Assembly (NCBI GenBank): GCA_951813855.1
Contig: OX638380.1
Location: forward strand, 636,876-700,875
Source of the DNA: an uncultured Verrucomicrobiae bacterium
Lineage (GTDB): Bacteria > Verrucomicrobiota > Verrucomicrobiia > Limisphaerales > AAA164-E04
Direction of reading: 5' to 3'
Length of the DNA stretch: 64,000 bases
Numbering within the stretch: the stretch's first letter is position 1; each line of letters opens with the position of its first letter. A model generated the notes under the pieces. It ran no database searches. It had not been told where the DNA came from and saw nothing but the letters and a program-made list of their open reading frames with translations. Positions 9,200 through 17,542 of the stretch are shown here, in pieces. The translations under genes were made by a program, and so were the position numbers.

Positions 9200-10323
9200 A
9201 TGAACAACTCGATTGTTAATTTAAAGGTAAATCTGTTTCGTGGGTTACAAGATTTTCAACTCGATGATCTCGGATCATTCAATATTTTGATGGGGCGAAA
9301 CTATGCCGGTAAAACTTTTGTTCTTGAGGCAGTTTATCTAAATGCGGAATGTCTCAGTTTGAGTCTTTTAATAACCTTGCAAGGCAACCGAGGAATATCA
9401 GTTGCCGGGTTTGAAGAATTGACCTACTTATTCAATAATCTCGACATTACAAAAAACATCGAAATCGAATTGACCTTCACCGGGTTATGTTCTAAGAAGA
9501 AAATTATTTTAGCCGCGGAGAATCAATTAATGCAAGAAATGCCTGAAACGCAACAATACCCTTAACATGACAAACAAGTTTTTTTCAACTTTAAAACCGT
9601 TAAATAAAACAGTTTGCCAGCAGTATTAGAAAAATAATTGTAGGAATCATACGCGTTACAATATCATGATGAGATAACAAAGAACGACGGATCCCGTCAT
9701 AAATATGAAAGTGCGATTCGGCAACAACCTTCAGGCCGTTTATATTTCGAACCCATGAATAACCCAAGCGATTTAATCGTGCCCTCATTATTTATTCAAT
9801 CTGACCGTAAGTCTAATGCTGATTTAATTTCAGACGTATTAGTTAAGCAGCGCGATGCTGAACTGATAAAATGTTCGAATCAAATCAATTTTAAAGTAAC
9901 TCGCGTAGTAACAAAGGGAAACGAAGTGTTTGTCGATATTGGGCTGGACAGAATAATTTCGGCAAGCGCGCTCGGAAGTGGTTTGTGTCATGCCATGAAT
10001 ATTATTTCGTCATGTATCATGAATAACAACTCAATTCTATTAATAGACGAAATCGATTATGGTCTGCATTTCGATATTTTAAAATATTTTTTATCAATTC
10101 TATTGAATCTCGTCAATCGAAATAAGATTTAGATAATTGCCACGACACACAGCATAGATGTTTTGAAGTCTATCAATCAATTACTTGATTCCGAGGAGGG
10201 CACAAGCTACCAAAATATGGTCAAGTGTTATAAAATCATAAAAAAAGGGCCGGGCCAGTTGTTAGTATTCGATATTCTTATGAAGACTTTTCGCATTGTG
10301 TTAACAGTGATCTTGAAATCTGA
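9200..10323 (+). pseudogene. SMC/OLD-like AAA ATPase, decayed
   Basis: The first part (9200-9565) opens as a typical small SMC-like ATPase: FRGLQDFQLDDLGSFNILMG followed by a Walker A (GRNYAGKT). It ends at a stop; several stops and frameshifts fill 9566-9750. The C-terminal part resumes with an ABC-like signature region (SALGSGLCHAMNII) and Walker B (SILLIDEIDYGLH). A TAG at 10131 replaces the residue before IIATTHSIDVL, the switch-histidine segment. A last frameshift precedes the family tail YEDFSHCVNSDLEI, which stops at 10321-10323. Relatives of this AAA_21/AAA_15 group often occur in defence systems, but no partner gene remains, so that role is only suggested. Confidence 0.75.
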
Positions 10324-10329
10324 TGAATG

Positions 10330-10995
10330 AGATTATTTCGATTATGTAATCATGATGCCGGCGCATGAGCCGGACCCGTTCTGGAAACGACGGCTCCGGC
10401 TCTAACGCTCCGGAATCCAAAAATGCCCGGGTATTGCAGAATATTTAGGGATTATAAAAGGTGTCCCGGCCGAACTCACTCTCTGGCAACCGGTGCGATC
10501 GATCATTACTCCGTCGGCCACCGGAGTCGTTACGTTGCCGTTTCCGAACACCGAGACGGTTGAAACGGCCGAGACTACCGCTTCAATGCCCGTCAGGCTC
10601 ACTTTTCTTTCGAACCCTTGTTCTTTGGTGCGATCATGCCCAATAATGGCAGCGATACCCGCATCTTCTTGAGCCCGCGACAAGTCTGGAGCGGGCAAAT
10701 TAGCCTCATTCCAGACCAAACGCATTTTCGCCGTCACCGGTATCCGCAAGGCTTATACCATTTTCCGAACCCGGTTCGCCTTAGCTCCTACCTCGGTCGT
10801 CATAGCCGCCCCTCCCCCTACCCGGCAGACTTCTAACGGAGCTTCCCCATGTTGATATCAATCGAAGCGATTCTTTGATCTTCCACAATTTGCAACTCAT
10901 CTCTTATTTTATATCGGGAGTGCTACCGAACAACTAAATGGCTAACGGAGTGTTCCGGTCATTGGTAACGATAAATTTGAATAGTCATGGATTGC
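10330..10995 (-). pseudogene. Decayed partial duplicate of the dus gene
   Basis: This stretch repeats 2677-3345 of the intact dus gene, same strand, corresponding roughly to residues 50-272. In one 80-base block beginning gatgccggcgcatga, 77 positions are identical. Recognisable peptide pieces include RIPVTAKMRLVWNEANLPAPDL and GFERKVSLTGIEAVVSAVS, but the FMN-binding glycines and the catalytic cysteine region are disrupted and frames are broken. Neither the start nor the C-terminal helical domain is present. It lies between the AAA relic and the restriction-enzyme scrap, so the duplication probably accompanied recombination or insertion in this mobile block. Confidence 0.85.
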
Positions 10996-11177
10996 AGGAA
11001 CAACTGCTCGAACCAACGCCCTTTTTCAGATTGATCCCTGCTTTCGGTACGAATTCGCTCGAAAACAGTGCTGACGGTGGGCAAATCGTCGAGATTAAAC
11101 CTGGTTTGTTCTTCCCTAACGGCATCACCCAAAAATCCTGTGATCAGGTGCCTGCTCCAATTTCGCTTCGTAGACAT
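10996..11177 (-). pseudogene. Fragment resembling the N-terminus of a Type ISP restriction/helicase protein
   Basis: On the minus strand the segment TVSTVFERIRTESRDQSEKG followed by RWFEQLF matches the opening helix pattern of large Type ISP / predicted-helicase restriction proteins (usual form: ...L..IR......E+G.RFE+L...). The match stops at the junction with the dus relic, so nothing of the nuclease, helicase or methylase parts is left. Recognition is from a short motif only and is therefore tentative. Confidence 0.4.
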
Positions 11178-11334
11178 TTGCCGACAAACGACGAAATCGA
11201 ATCGACTACCACCGAGTGCAACGGAGAGCTACCACTAATCCCATCAAGCCCTAATGTCGACCGCCTGAATTTTGTATTTTTAACTTCAGTATTAGTTCTT
11301 GAAAATCGCCTGAAACAAACCGATCATCGGCGCC

Positions 11335-12966
11335 ATGAATATCCTTGCCAGAGCGAATTGGCTACTCGGAATCGCCGCTTCAGTGCTTTGGGCGAGTTCT
11401 GTCGTCGGCAGCGAGCGGCTATTCGACGGGGAAACCTTTGACGGTTGGCACGGCAACCACCGGTACTTCCGAATCGTGGACGGGGCTATCGTCGGGGGAA
11501 TGCTCCACGAGCCGACTCCCCGAAACGAATTCCTCTCTACCCGCAAGGAATACGATAATTTCGAATTGCGCTTGCAGTTCAAATTGGTCGGAAAGGCGAC
11601 CAACGCCGGAATTCAAATTCGAAGCCAACGCATCCCCGACAACCACGAAATGATCGGCTATCAAGCCGATCTCGGCCCCGGTTACTGCGGTTTTCTCTAC
11701 GACGAATCCCGCCGTCGGACCATGCTGGCCCGATCCGATAAACAGGACGAAATCCTAAACCGGTTCGAATGGAACGACTACCGGATCCGATGCCAAGGCA
11801 ACGAGATCAGCCTTTGGATCAACGGGTATCAAACTGTCCGGTACCGGGAGCCGGATCCTTCCATACTTCAGAAAGGACTTATCGCCCTGCAGATACATTC
11901 CGGCCCTCCCGGAGAGGTTTGGTATCGCAACATCGAAATCGAAGAGTTACCGGCTACGCCGCCTCCGGCGCTTCATCCCGGGGTCCGAGGCTTGGCTACT
12001 CTCGCCCCAGGTAAAGTCACGATCGATGGCGATCTGACCGAGTTCGCCCAGGCGTTCGCGACCCCTATGGGATACTTTCATGCCGATCCTGAGAACCGGG
12101 CGGCTCAATTCTTCTACCTGTGGGACGACACGGCCTTTTACGCCGCGCTACGCACTTTGGACGCCTCGCCGGCCAACCATGCCCCGGACAACCGCCTCTG
12201 GGAAGGCGACGGCGTCGAATGGTATTTCGATACCCGCCGAGGCGACGACTTTCGGGGAAAGACCTGGAGAAAGGGTTCGGTCCACTGCTACTGGGTCGGT
12301 CTCAAAGGCACTGAAGTGCAACCGCGATTCTGCCTTCGTCCGGGTTATCTGGACGCCATTCCCCAGATCGGCGTCGAAGTCGCCGCCAAACGGACGCCGG
12401 TGGGACTGGACATCGAATTCAAACTGCCTTGGGCTAATTTTCCGGACTTTCATCCGAAATCCGGGGCGGTGATCGGGATCGATTCCGAATTGTGCTTCAG
12501 CGACGGCGGACCCCGGATCGACCGTGATTTCATCTATGGTAGTCCACTGTCCGTTCAGCAACCGGCCAGCTTGGCCCCGGTGCAGTTGGTCGAATCCCTT
12601 TCCCCGTCCCACTGGCTAAATTGCGGGCCCGTGATGATGCCGCTCCGTTGCGATACGGCCTGGACCCAAAAGACTAAACCCATGGTCACCGCGACTCTGG
12701 CGCTTCCTCCCAATCACGCCGACCAAATCGGACAAGTTTTATTCCGAGTCGACGACCTGTCAGGAGCTACGCTATTGGAGGCGATCGGCAAAATCAGTTC
12801 CTTCTCGAAGTATGGCTCCTTTCAGCGAGCCTCGGCCCAATGGCCGGTCGACTACGCCCCTCCCGGAGGCCATCGGTTACTGGCCATCGTTTTCGACAGG
12901 AAAGGTAACGAATTGAGTCGCATCGCCCCCAGAATGGTCAGCGTGCGAATGGAACCAGGCCACTGA
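11335..12966 (+). CDS. Secreted DUF1080 (3-keto-disaccharide hydrolase) protein with CBM9-like C-terminus
   Basis: 543 residues with an N-terminal signal peptide (MNILARANWLLGIAASVLWA, cleavage near SVVGS). Residues about 27-205 form a DUF1080/LamG-like beta sandwich: LFDGETFDGWHG, DGAIVGGML, FLSTRKEYDNFELRLQFKL, GIQIRS, NRFEWNDYRIRCQGN and GLIALQIHSGPPGEVWYRNI are all typical. Residues about 220-410 resemble CBM9-type carbohydrate-binding or DOMON-like domains (VTIDGDLTEFAQA, LWEGDGVEWYFDTR, GLDIEFKLPW). The family acts on 3-keto-glycosides or binds sugars outside the cytoplasm; the pairing suggests a polysaccharide-degrading role. It precedes a phosphohexomutase by 22 bases, so it may share a transcript. 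Substrate unknown. Confidence 0.85.
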   Translation: MNILARANWLLGIAASVLWASSVVGSERLFDGETFDGWHGNHRYFRIVDGAIVGGMLHEPTPRNEFLSTRKEYDNFELRLQFKLVGKATNAGIQIRSQRIPDNHEMIGYQADLGPGYCGFLYDESRRRTMLARSDKQDEILNRFEWNDYRIRCQGNEISLWINGYQTVRYREPDPSILQKGLIALQIHSGPPGEVWYRNIEIEELPATPPPALHPGVRGLATLAPGKVTIDGDLTEFAQAFATPMGYFHADPENRAAQFFYLWDDTAFYAALRTLDASPANHAPDNRLWEGDGVEWYFDTRRGDDFRGKTWRKGSVHCYWVGLKGTEVQPRFCLRPGYLDAIPQIGVEVAAKRTPVGLDIEFKLPWANFPDFHPKSGAVIGIDSELCFSDGGPRIDRDFIYGSPLSVQQPASLAPVQLVESLSPSHWLNCGPVMMPLRCDTAWTQKTKPMVTATLALPPNHADQIGQVLFRVDDLSGATLLEAIGKISSFSKYGSFQRASAQWPVDYAPPGGHRLLAIVFDRKGNELSRIAPRMVSVRMEPGH

Positions 12967-12988
12967 ATCGACGACGACTCCAACTTCC

Positions 12989-14398
12989 ATGGGCAATATT
13001 CAGTTTGGCACCGACGGTTGGCGGGCGATCATAGCCGAAGATTTTACCTTCGAAAATCTGGAACAGATCGCCCAAGCAACCGCAAACGTCTGGAAACGGC
13101 AACGTATCCCCAAGACTAAAAAAAGGGTGGTCGTCGGCTACGACCGGCGCTTCCTTTCCCCTGAGTTCGCCCGACGAACGGCGGAAATCTTCGCGGCGAA
13201 CGGATTCGAAACCATTCTTTCCCACGAGGCCGTTCCGACGCCCGTCGTTTCTTACCAGGTCAAAGCCGTCAACGCCATTGGCGGCGTCATGATTACCGCC
13301 AGCCACAATCCTCCGGCATTCAACGGGTTCAAGATCAAAACCCATTTCGGGGGTTCGGCGGATACAACTCTGTGCCGGAAAGTAGAGGGCCAGCTCTACC
13401 GGACAGCGGTCAAACCTTCGACCCAGGATTCCGTTCGCAACGTCCGCGTCAAGGATCTTTCCCAATCCTACCTGAAATCGCTGACGCAGCTCGTCGATTT
13501 CGAAACCATCGCCCGTTCCGGCCTGCGATTCGCTCATGACGCCCTTTACGGCGTCGGGGCCGGTTACTTCGATCACCTGCTGAACGACACCAACTGCCGT
13601 TGCACGACCTTGAGAAGCGAACACAATCCCGGCTTCGGCGGCATCAATCCGGAACCGATCCCGTCCAATTACGGATCCAGCCAAGCTTATCTCCGAAAAC
13701 ATCCCCACGACTTCTGCCTGGTGACCGACGGCGATGCCGATCGGATCGGAGGCATGGACGGACGGGGAAACGCCCTGACCACTCATCAGATCATCTGCCT
13801 GCTCTTGCGCCACCGAGTGGTCAATCACCAAGCGAAAGGCCGAGTTATCAAGGCCCTGACCACGACTTCCATGGTGGACCGCATGTGCCAGGATTACGGA
13901 CTGGAGCTGTTGGAAACGGGAGTGGGATTCAAATATATCTGCGCCGAAATGCTCCAAGGGAACGTCCTGCTTGGTTTCGAGGAGAGCGGAGGGATCGGCT
14001 TTCCCGAACACCTTCCGGAACGGGATGGCATTCTCGCGGGATTGCTGCTTTTGGAAATGTTGGCCGTGGAAAAAAAAGGGCTCAACGCCCTGCTCGCCGA
14101 CCTGGAAGAAACCTATGGCGCTCATTGCTACGCTCGCTCGGACCGGCACTTTCCTTTGGAAAAACGAGAGGAATTGATGCGTTACTGCGCCGCTCACCCG
14201 CCGAAAAAACTGATCGAATCTCCGGTCGTCGACGTCAAGACTTTCGACGGCGTCAAATACGTGGCGCGCGACGGAACCTGGTTGATGCTGCGCGGTTCAG
14301 GCACCGAACCCGTGCTGCGCGTCTACGCCGAAGCCAAAACGAACGAACAAGCGCAACGATTGCTGCGCCGAGGCCTCTCGTTGATCCGGAAGATTTAA
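12989..14398 (+). CDS. Phosphohexomutase (phosphoglucomutase/phosphomannomutase family)
   Basis: 469 residues. The alpha-D-phosphohexomutase family moves phosphate between C1 and C6 (or amino sugar positions) of hexoses in the cytoplasm through a phosphoserine. Seen: N-terminal FGTDGWRAIIAEDFT, phosphoserine loop ITASHNPPAFNGFK, metal-binding DGDADRIGGMDGRGN, sugar-binding GFEESGGIGF (the GEESG-type loop) and C-terminal phosphate loop RGSGTEPVLRVYAEA. Domain order and length fit PGM/PMM enzymes of about 460 residues. The first residues resemble bacterial PGM-like enzymes rather than GlmM, but the substrate cannot be fixed from sequence alone. Start ATG follows the DUF1080 stop closely. Confidence 0.9.
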   Translation: MGNIQFGTDGWRAIIAEDFTFENLEQIAQATANVWKRQRIPKTKKRVVVGYDRRFLSPEFARRTAEIFAANGFETILSHEAVPTPVVSYQVKAVNAIGGVMITASHNPPAFNGFKIKTHFGGSADTTLCRKVEGQLYRTAVKPSTQDSVRNVRVKDLSQSYLKSLTQLVDFETIARSGLRFAHDALYGVGAGYFDHLLNDTNCRCTTLRSEHNPGFGGINPEPIPSNYGSSQAYLRKHPHDFCLVTDGDADRIGGMDGRGNALTTHQIICLLLRHRVVNHQAKGRVIKALTTTSMVDRMCQDYGLELLETGVGFKYICAEMLQGNVLLGFEESGGIGFPEHLPERDGILAGLLLLEMLAVEKKGLNALLADLEETYGAHCYARSDRHFPLEKREELMRYCAAHPPKKLIESPVVDVKTFDGVKYVARDGTWLMLRGSGTEPVLRVYAEAKTNEQAQRLLRRGLSLIRKI

Positions 14399-14464
14399 GA
14401 CGGAGCGGACGAAAATTTGAATCGACAATTTCCCCGCAGGTCCAGTTAATGCGGAATCTCGCCC

Positions 14465-17341
14465 ATGAAATACCCTTTTAAATCGCTCGGTATGTGCTGT
14501 TTCCTCGTCACGATAATCCACTTGTTGTCGCCGACCTCGGGCCAAGCCGCCGCTTTCGAATTCCTGCCGGGCGACCGGATTTGCCTCTTGGGCAACTCGA
14601 CGGCCGAGCGCATGCAGCACCATGGTTGGCTGGAGACATTTCTCCAAGGCCGGCTCAAAAACCACAGCCTGGTCTTTCGCAATCTCGCCTTCCCCGGCGA
14701 TCAGGTCGCTAAACGTCCCCGCAACCGGGGATTCACGTCGCCCCAAGACTATCTGAAGCATTGCCGAGCCGACGTAATCTTCATGTTTTTCGGCGCCAAC
14801 GAATCGTGGAAAGGCGAAGAAGGGCTCGCGACGTTCCAGAGCGATCTCGAAAGCGTCATCGACGAATATCGCGAGTTGCGTCCGAACGGCAAAAACGCCC
14901 CTCGTTTCGTTCTCTTTTCCCCCATCGCCCACGAAAATTTCGGGGATCCCAACCTGCCCGACGGCACCCAACGCAATCCCGAATTGCAACGGTACCGCGA
15001 GGCCATCGAAAAGATCGCTCGGGACAAAGTCGTCACCTTCGTCGATCTCTTCAGTATCTCGAAACGATTGTACGACGCTTCCGAAGAGCCACTCACTCTT
15101 AACGGCATCCATCTCAACGAACACGGCAACCGCCTGATAGGCGAAGCCATCGCTTCGGCGCTGACGGGGACCGATGTCGCCTTCGACGAAAAACTTGCTC
15201 CCCTGCGCTCGGCGGTCATCGACAAAAACTGGCATTGGTTCAATCGCTACCGGGCAACCGACGGCAACGACGTCTGGGGCGGTCGTTCCGGCCTGAAATT
15301 CGTCAACGAGCAGACCAATTTCGAAGTGCTTCAACACGAACTGGTGATGCTCGATATCATGACCGCCAACCGGGACCGCCGGATTTGGGCCCTGAGCAAG
15401 GGCCAAGACATCGAAGTCGACGACTCCAATGTCCCTCCTCCCATCGAAGTGATCTCCAACGTCGGCGGCGGAAGCCGCAGTTCCAATCCCAACAAGGAAG
15501 GTTCGCTCAAATACCTGAGCGGGCAGGAAGCCATCTCCAAATTACAGGTTCCGGAAGGGTTCGCGCTCAATCTGTTCGCCGACGAACAGATGTTCCCGGA
15601 ATTAATCAACCCGGTCCAAACAGCCGTGGATCCCCGGGGCCGCCTGTGGGTCGCCGCTTGGGCGACCTATCCGAAATGGGAACCGCTCAAGGAGATGAAC
15701 GATCGCATCCTGATTCTCCCCGACGAGAACCGGGACGGCGTCGCCGACCGCGCCATCACCTTCGCCAAAGTCCACAACCCGAGTGCGCTCGAATTTTGGA
15801 ACGGCGGCGTCTTGGTGGCTTCGCAACCCGATATCCTGTTTCTCAAGGACACCGATGGCGACGACGTGGCCGACGTCGAAATCCGTTACGTGAACGGCAT
15901 CGGTTCAGCCGACACCCACCATGCGGCCAACGCATTCGTCTACGGTCCCGACGGCGGCCTCTACTGGCAAAGCGGCATCTTTCTGGTCAACCATATGGAA
16001 ACTCCCTGGAGCGAACCGCTGAACACCGGCGCCTCCGGCATGTACCGCTTCAATCCCCGCCGGCACACGATTTCCTTTCACGCCGGCAACAGTCCCAATC
16101 CCCACGGCATCAGTTTCGATTACTGGGGATACCACTACGCGAACGACGGCACTTCGGGTAACGCCAAGCAAGTCGTCCCTCACGGCACGGGATTCCGCAT
16201 GCGCGAACTGCTGAAAAAACAGGTGCGGCCGGTACCCGCCAACGGCGTCGTTTCCAGCAGTCACTTTCCCGAGTCCATGCAGGGAGATTTTCTCATTCTG
16301 AACACCATCGGATTTTTGGGCATCAAGCAATACTCGTTGGAACGCAACCCCTACACCGGCGAAGTCTGGGGCGAACCCAAGCAAGACTTGCTCGTCAGCA
16401 GCGACCGGAATTTCCGGCCGACCGATATCGAATTCGGCGAGGACGGCGCCCTCTACATCGCCGATTGGCAAAACGTCATCATCGGCCACATGCAGCACAA
16501 TATTCGCGACCCTAACCGCGACCACCTCCGCGGCCGCATCTACCGCATGGTCGCCATCGGAAGATTGCTGCAGCAACCCGTGCCCATCGCCGGGGCTTCC
16601 CTCGGTCAACTGCTGGATAATCTGAAACATCCGGTTAACGGCATCCGCTATCGAACCCGGATCGAACTGAGCGGCCGCGATTCGAAGAAGGTAATCGCCG
16701 CCTGCCAAAAATGGATCAAGCAATTCGATCCGAACAAGAAGGAGGACGCGCACCACCTGTTGGAAGCCCTGTGGCTGCATCAGCAACATGACGTCCGCAA
16801 TCCGCAACTGTTGACCCAATTGCTCAAGAGCCCGGAACCGCACGCCCGCGTGGCCGCCGGCACCGTGCAGCATTTCTGGTACAACGTTCCTGCCTCTTCC
16901 GTCCAACCCGTCGTGCAAACCGAATTCACGCCGAGCGAACCCTCGGGGATTATCGCCGACACCGACGAAGAGACCGTTGTGCGCATCGGCACCATACCCG
17001 AACGGATGCAGTACGACTTCAAGGAATTCACCGTCAAGGCCGGCAAGAAAATCCGGGTGCTGCTGTCCAACGCCGACTTCATGCCTCACAACATCGTCTT
17101 CGTCGCTCCGGGCAAAGCCGACGAAATCGCCCGGGAAGCCGTGTTGTTAGGACCACAAGGGTTCGAAAAACAATTCGTGCCGGACAGTCCCCACATTCTG
17201 GCCGCCAGCACCATGATCGACCATGGCGAAGAGGAGACCGTAAGCTTCACCGCTCCCGAAAAAGCGGGCGACTACCCTTACGTGTGCACGTTTCCTGGCC
17301 ATCATATCCTGATGCGGGGCATGATGAAGGTGCGGGAATAA
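14465..17341 (+). CDS. SGNH hydrolase - PVC-type propeller - cupredoxin fusion protein
   Basis: 958 residues with a signal peptide (cleavage near TSGQAA, residue 29). Residues about 35-245 are an SGNH/GDSL hydrolase: LLGNSTAERM (Ser block), FFGANES (Asn block), NGIHLNEHGN (His block). Residues about 350-700 resemble the PVC-specific propeller of membrane-bound dehydrogenase-type proteins (VPEGFALNLFADEQ, VDPRGRLWVAAWATYPKW, FLKDTDGDDVAD, YGPDGGLYWQSG, PTDIEFGEDGALYIADW). A helical repeat follows, then residues about 845-958 form a type-1 copper domain with ligands visible in MPHNI and YVCTFPGHHILM (His, Cys, His, Met). Unlike many family members, it has no CXXCH haem motif. Periplasmic; substrate unknown. 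A strong terminator follows. Confidence 0.85.
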   Translation: MKYPFKSLGMCCFLVTIIHLLSPTSGQAAAFEFLPGDRICLLGNSTAERMQHHGWLETFLQGRLKNHSLVFRNLAFPGDQVAKRPRNRGFTSPQDYLKHCRADVIFMFFGANESWKGEEGLATFQSDLESVIDEYRELRPNGKNAPRFVLFSPIAHENFGDPNLPDGTQRNPELQRYREAIEKIARDKVVTFVDLFSISKRLYDASEEPLTLNGIHLNEHGNRLIGEAIASALTGTDVAFDEKLAPLRSAVIDKNWHWFNRYRATDGNDVWGGRSGLKFVNEQTNFEVLQHELVMLDIMTANRDRRIWALSKGQDIEVDDSNVPPPIEVISNVGGGSRSSNPNKEGSLKYLSGQEAISKLQVPEGFALNLFADEQMFPELINPVQTAVDPRGRLWVAAWATYPKWEPLKEMNDRILILPDENRDGVADRAITFAKVHNPSALEFWNGGVLVASQPDILFLKDTDGDDVADVEIRYVNGIGSADTHHAANAFVYGPDGGLYWQSGIFLVNHMETPWSEPLNTGASGMYRFNPRRHTISFHAGNSPNPHGISFDYWGYHYANDGTSGNAKQVVPHGTGFRMRELLKKQVRPVPANGVVSSSHFPESMQGDFLILNTIGFLGIKQYSLERNPYTGEVWGEPKQDLLVSSDRNFRPTDIEFGEDGALYIADWQNVIIGHMQHNIRDPNRDHLRGRIYRMVAIGRLLQQPVPIAGASLGQLLDNLKHPVNGIRYRTRIELSGRDSKKVIAACQKWIKQFDPNKKEDAHHLLEALWLHQQHDVRNPQLLTQLLKSPEPHARVAAGTVQHFWYNVPASSVQPVVQTEFTPSEPSGIIADTDEETVVRIGTIPERMQYDFKEFTVKAGKKIRVLLSNADFMPHNIVFVAPGKADEIAREAVLLGPQGFEKQFVPDSPHILAASTMIDHGEEETVSFTAPEKAGDYPYVCTFPGHHILMRGMMKVRE

Positions 17342-17387
17342 CGGCCAGTCCCGAGACCAACGCCCCCGGCCCTCCGGGATAATTTTC

Positions 17388-17431
17388 GTGCCGGCAGTGA
17401 CACGGTGTCCGTTTCGCTGCCGGCACTTTAT
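17388..17431 (+). terminator. Rho-independent terminator after the cupredoxin fusion gene
   Basis: A perfect 10-bp inverted repeat (gtgccggcag at 17388-17397, ctgccggcac at 17417-17426) is followed by TTTATTT. It ends transcription of the large secreted protein before copA, so copA probably has its own promoter. Confidence 0.75.
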
Positions 17432-17542
17432 TTGCCTATTGCCGATTACCCCGCTTGATCGTTCCACTTCGAGACCGGCGAAGCCCGCCATAACGAGCAT
17501 TCCTGTTTTACGGGAGCCGCCGAGTGGGTATTCTGATTCGAC

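Noticed and set aside
12938..14197. 419-codon minus-strand open frame
   Set aside because: Antisense to the phosphohexomutase; no independent features.
15905..17089. 394-codon minus-strand open frame
   Set aside because: Antisense to the SGNH-propeller-cupredoxin gene; shadow.
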